38,671 nt of DNA from DATHTK01 sp035463295 (GTDB taxonomy: Bacteria; Actinomycetota; Rubrobacteria; Rubrobacterales; Rubrobacteraceae), in the NCBI GenBank assembly GCA_035463295.1, contig DATHTK010000044.1, forward strand, positions 1 through 38,671, read 5' to 3'. Under the pieces are notes generated by a model that was not told the DNA's origin, made no database searches, and worked only from the letters and a program-made list of their open reading frames with translations. This document shows positions 38,522 to 38,671 of this stretch, one piece after another. Position 1 is the first letter of the stretch, and every line of letters starts with the position of its first letter. The position numbers and the translations under genes are program-made.

Positions 38522-38671
38522 CTAGTCAAGCCCTTCCATGATCTCTCGCACGCTCTCGCGGGTGTAGAAGTTCCAGTATGCGCCCTCGCTCTCGAGAAGC
38601 CTCTGTCCAAAGCGGAGTACTTGGTCGCGGGGGTAGAGGGGATTGAGGTTCTTGATCTCTAGCGGCTCGTC
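38522..38671 (-). CDS. C-terminal end of an unidentified protein (partial)
   Basis: The minus strand is open from the right edge to TAG at 38524-38522, giving 49 residues (EIKNLNPLYPRDQVLRFGQR, LLESEGAYWNFYTRESVREI, MEGLD at the end). Composition and codon use look like real coding sequence with helices and aromatic residues. The fragment is too short to name a family. Confidence 0.55.
   Translation of the reverse strand, partial: DEPLEIKNLNPLYPRDQVLRFGQRLLESEGAYWNFYTRESVREIMEGLD

Noticed and set aside
1..38671. CRISPR arrays, insertion sequences, prophage or toxin-antitoxin genes.
   Set aside because: No regularly spaced repeats, transposase, integrase or phage structural motifs were seen, and the small genes do not match known toxin or antitoxin pairs.

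Overview
The window is GC-rich, gene-dense bacterial chromosome, most likely from an actinomycete of the Rubrobacter / deep-branching Actinomycetota type. Supporting signs are an NlpC/P60 hydrolase with the unusual SCTCL active-site box, actinobacterial-type HemQ, the Mec/CysO/CysM cysteine pathway, several PknB-type kinases, many GTG/TTG starts and apparently leaderless genes. The assignment is an inference from gene content; no rRNA or marker gene is present.

Layout. 1-6.0 kb: the end of an unknown gene, a secreted cell-wall hydrolase, then a minus-strand operon of a secreted Cys-rich membrane-anchored protein, a NarL-type histidine kinase and its response regulator, the first two overlapping by four bases. 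6.3-10 kb: a hypothetical gene, SppA protease, a decayed methyltransferase, and a metallophosphoesterase followed by a ParB-like protein. 10.1-13.8 kb: NUDIX hydrolase, a translationally coupled NfeD-stomatin pair, a small secreted RTX-like protein and a TIGR01777 epimerase. 13.8-17.2 kb: a divergent aromatic amino acid cluster, tyrA and a HisC-like aminotransferase on minus, chorismate mutase and DAHP synthase on plus. 17.2-26 kb: a signalling block with two tandem Ser/Thr kinases that share near-identical DNA, an HtrA protease, rpiA, an acetyltransferase, a PAP2 phosphatase and a PASTA-containing Ser/Thr kinase. 26-31.8 kb: small unknown genes, DUF3891, M42 aminopeptidase, EamA transporter and M19 dipeptidase. 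31.9-34.8 kb: the four-gene protein-bound-sulfide cysteine operon cysM-mec-cysO-moeZ. 35-37.6 kb: aldo/keto reductase with hemQ, divergent from a ComB-like phosphatase. 37.6-38.7 kb: a strongly expressed-looking small gene, a structured RNA-like region with terminator, a 3' tRNA-Ser-like remnant and the C-terminus of another gene.

How parts work together. The sulfur cluster is self-contained: MoeZ-like protein activates and thiocarboxylates CysO, CysM builds cysteine on it, and Mec releases the cysteine. Here CysO carries nine residues after Gly-Gly, so Mec or another protease would first have to mature it. The surface protein, kinase and response regulator form a plausible envelope-sensing unit with a palindrome placed like an autoregulatory activator site.

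Unusual initiation is a theme. tyrA and htrA appear to start at CTG and rpiA at ATC, each with a good Shine-Dalgarno sequence and no acceptable alternative. At least seven genes have a -10 box only 7 to 10 bases before the start codon and no Shine-Dalgarno sequence, which suggests leaderless transcripts.

I did not find a defence island, CRISPR array, insertion sequence or prophage. The best candidates for undescribed biology are the triple six-cysteine repeat ectodomain coupled to a two-component system, the CysO C-terminal extension, the RNA-like three-way junction after the PASTA kinase and the rod-like hairpin near 38.1 kb.
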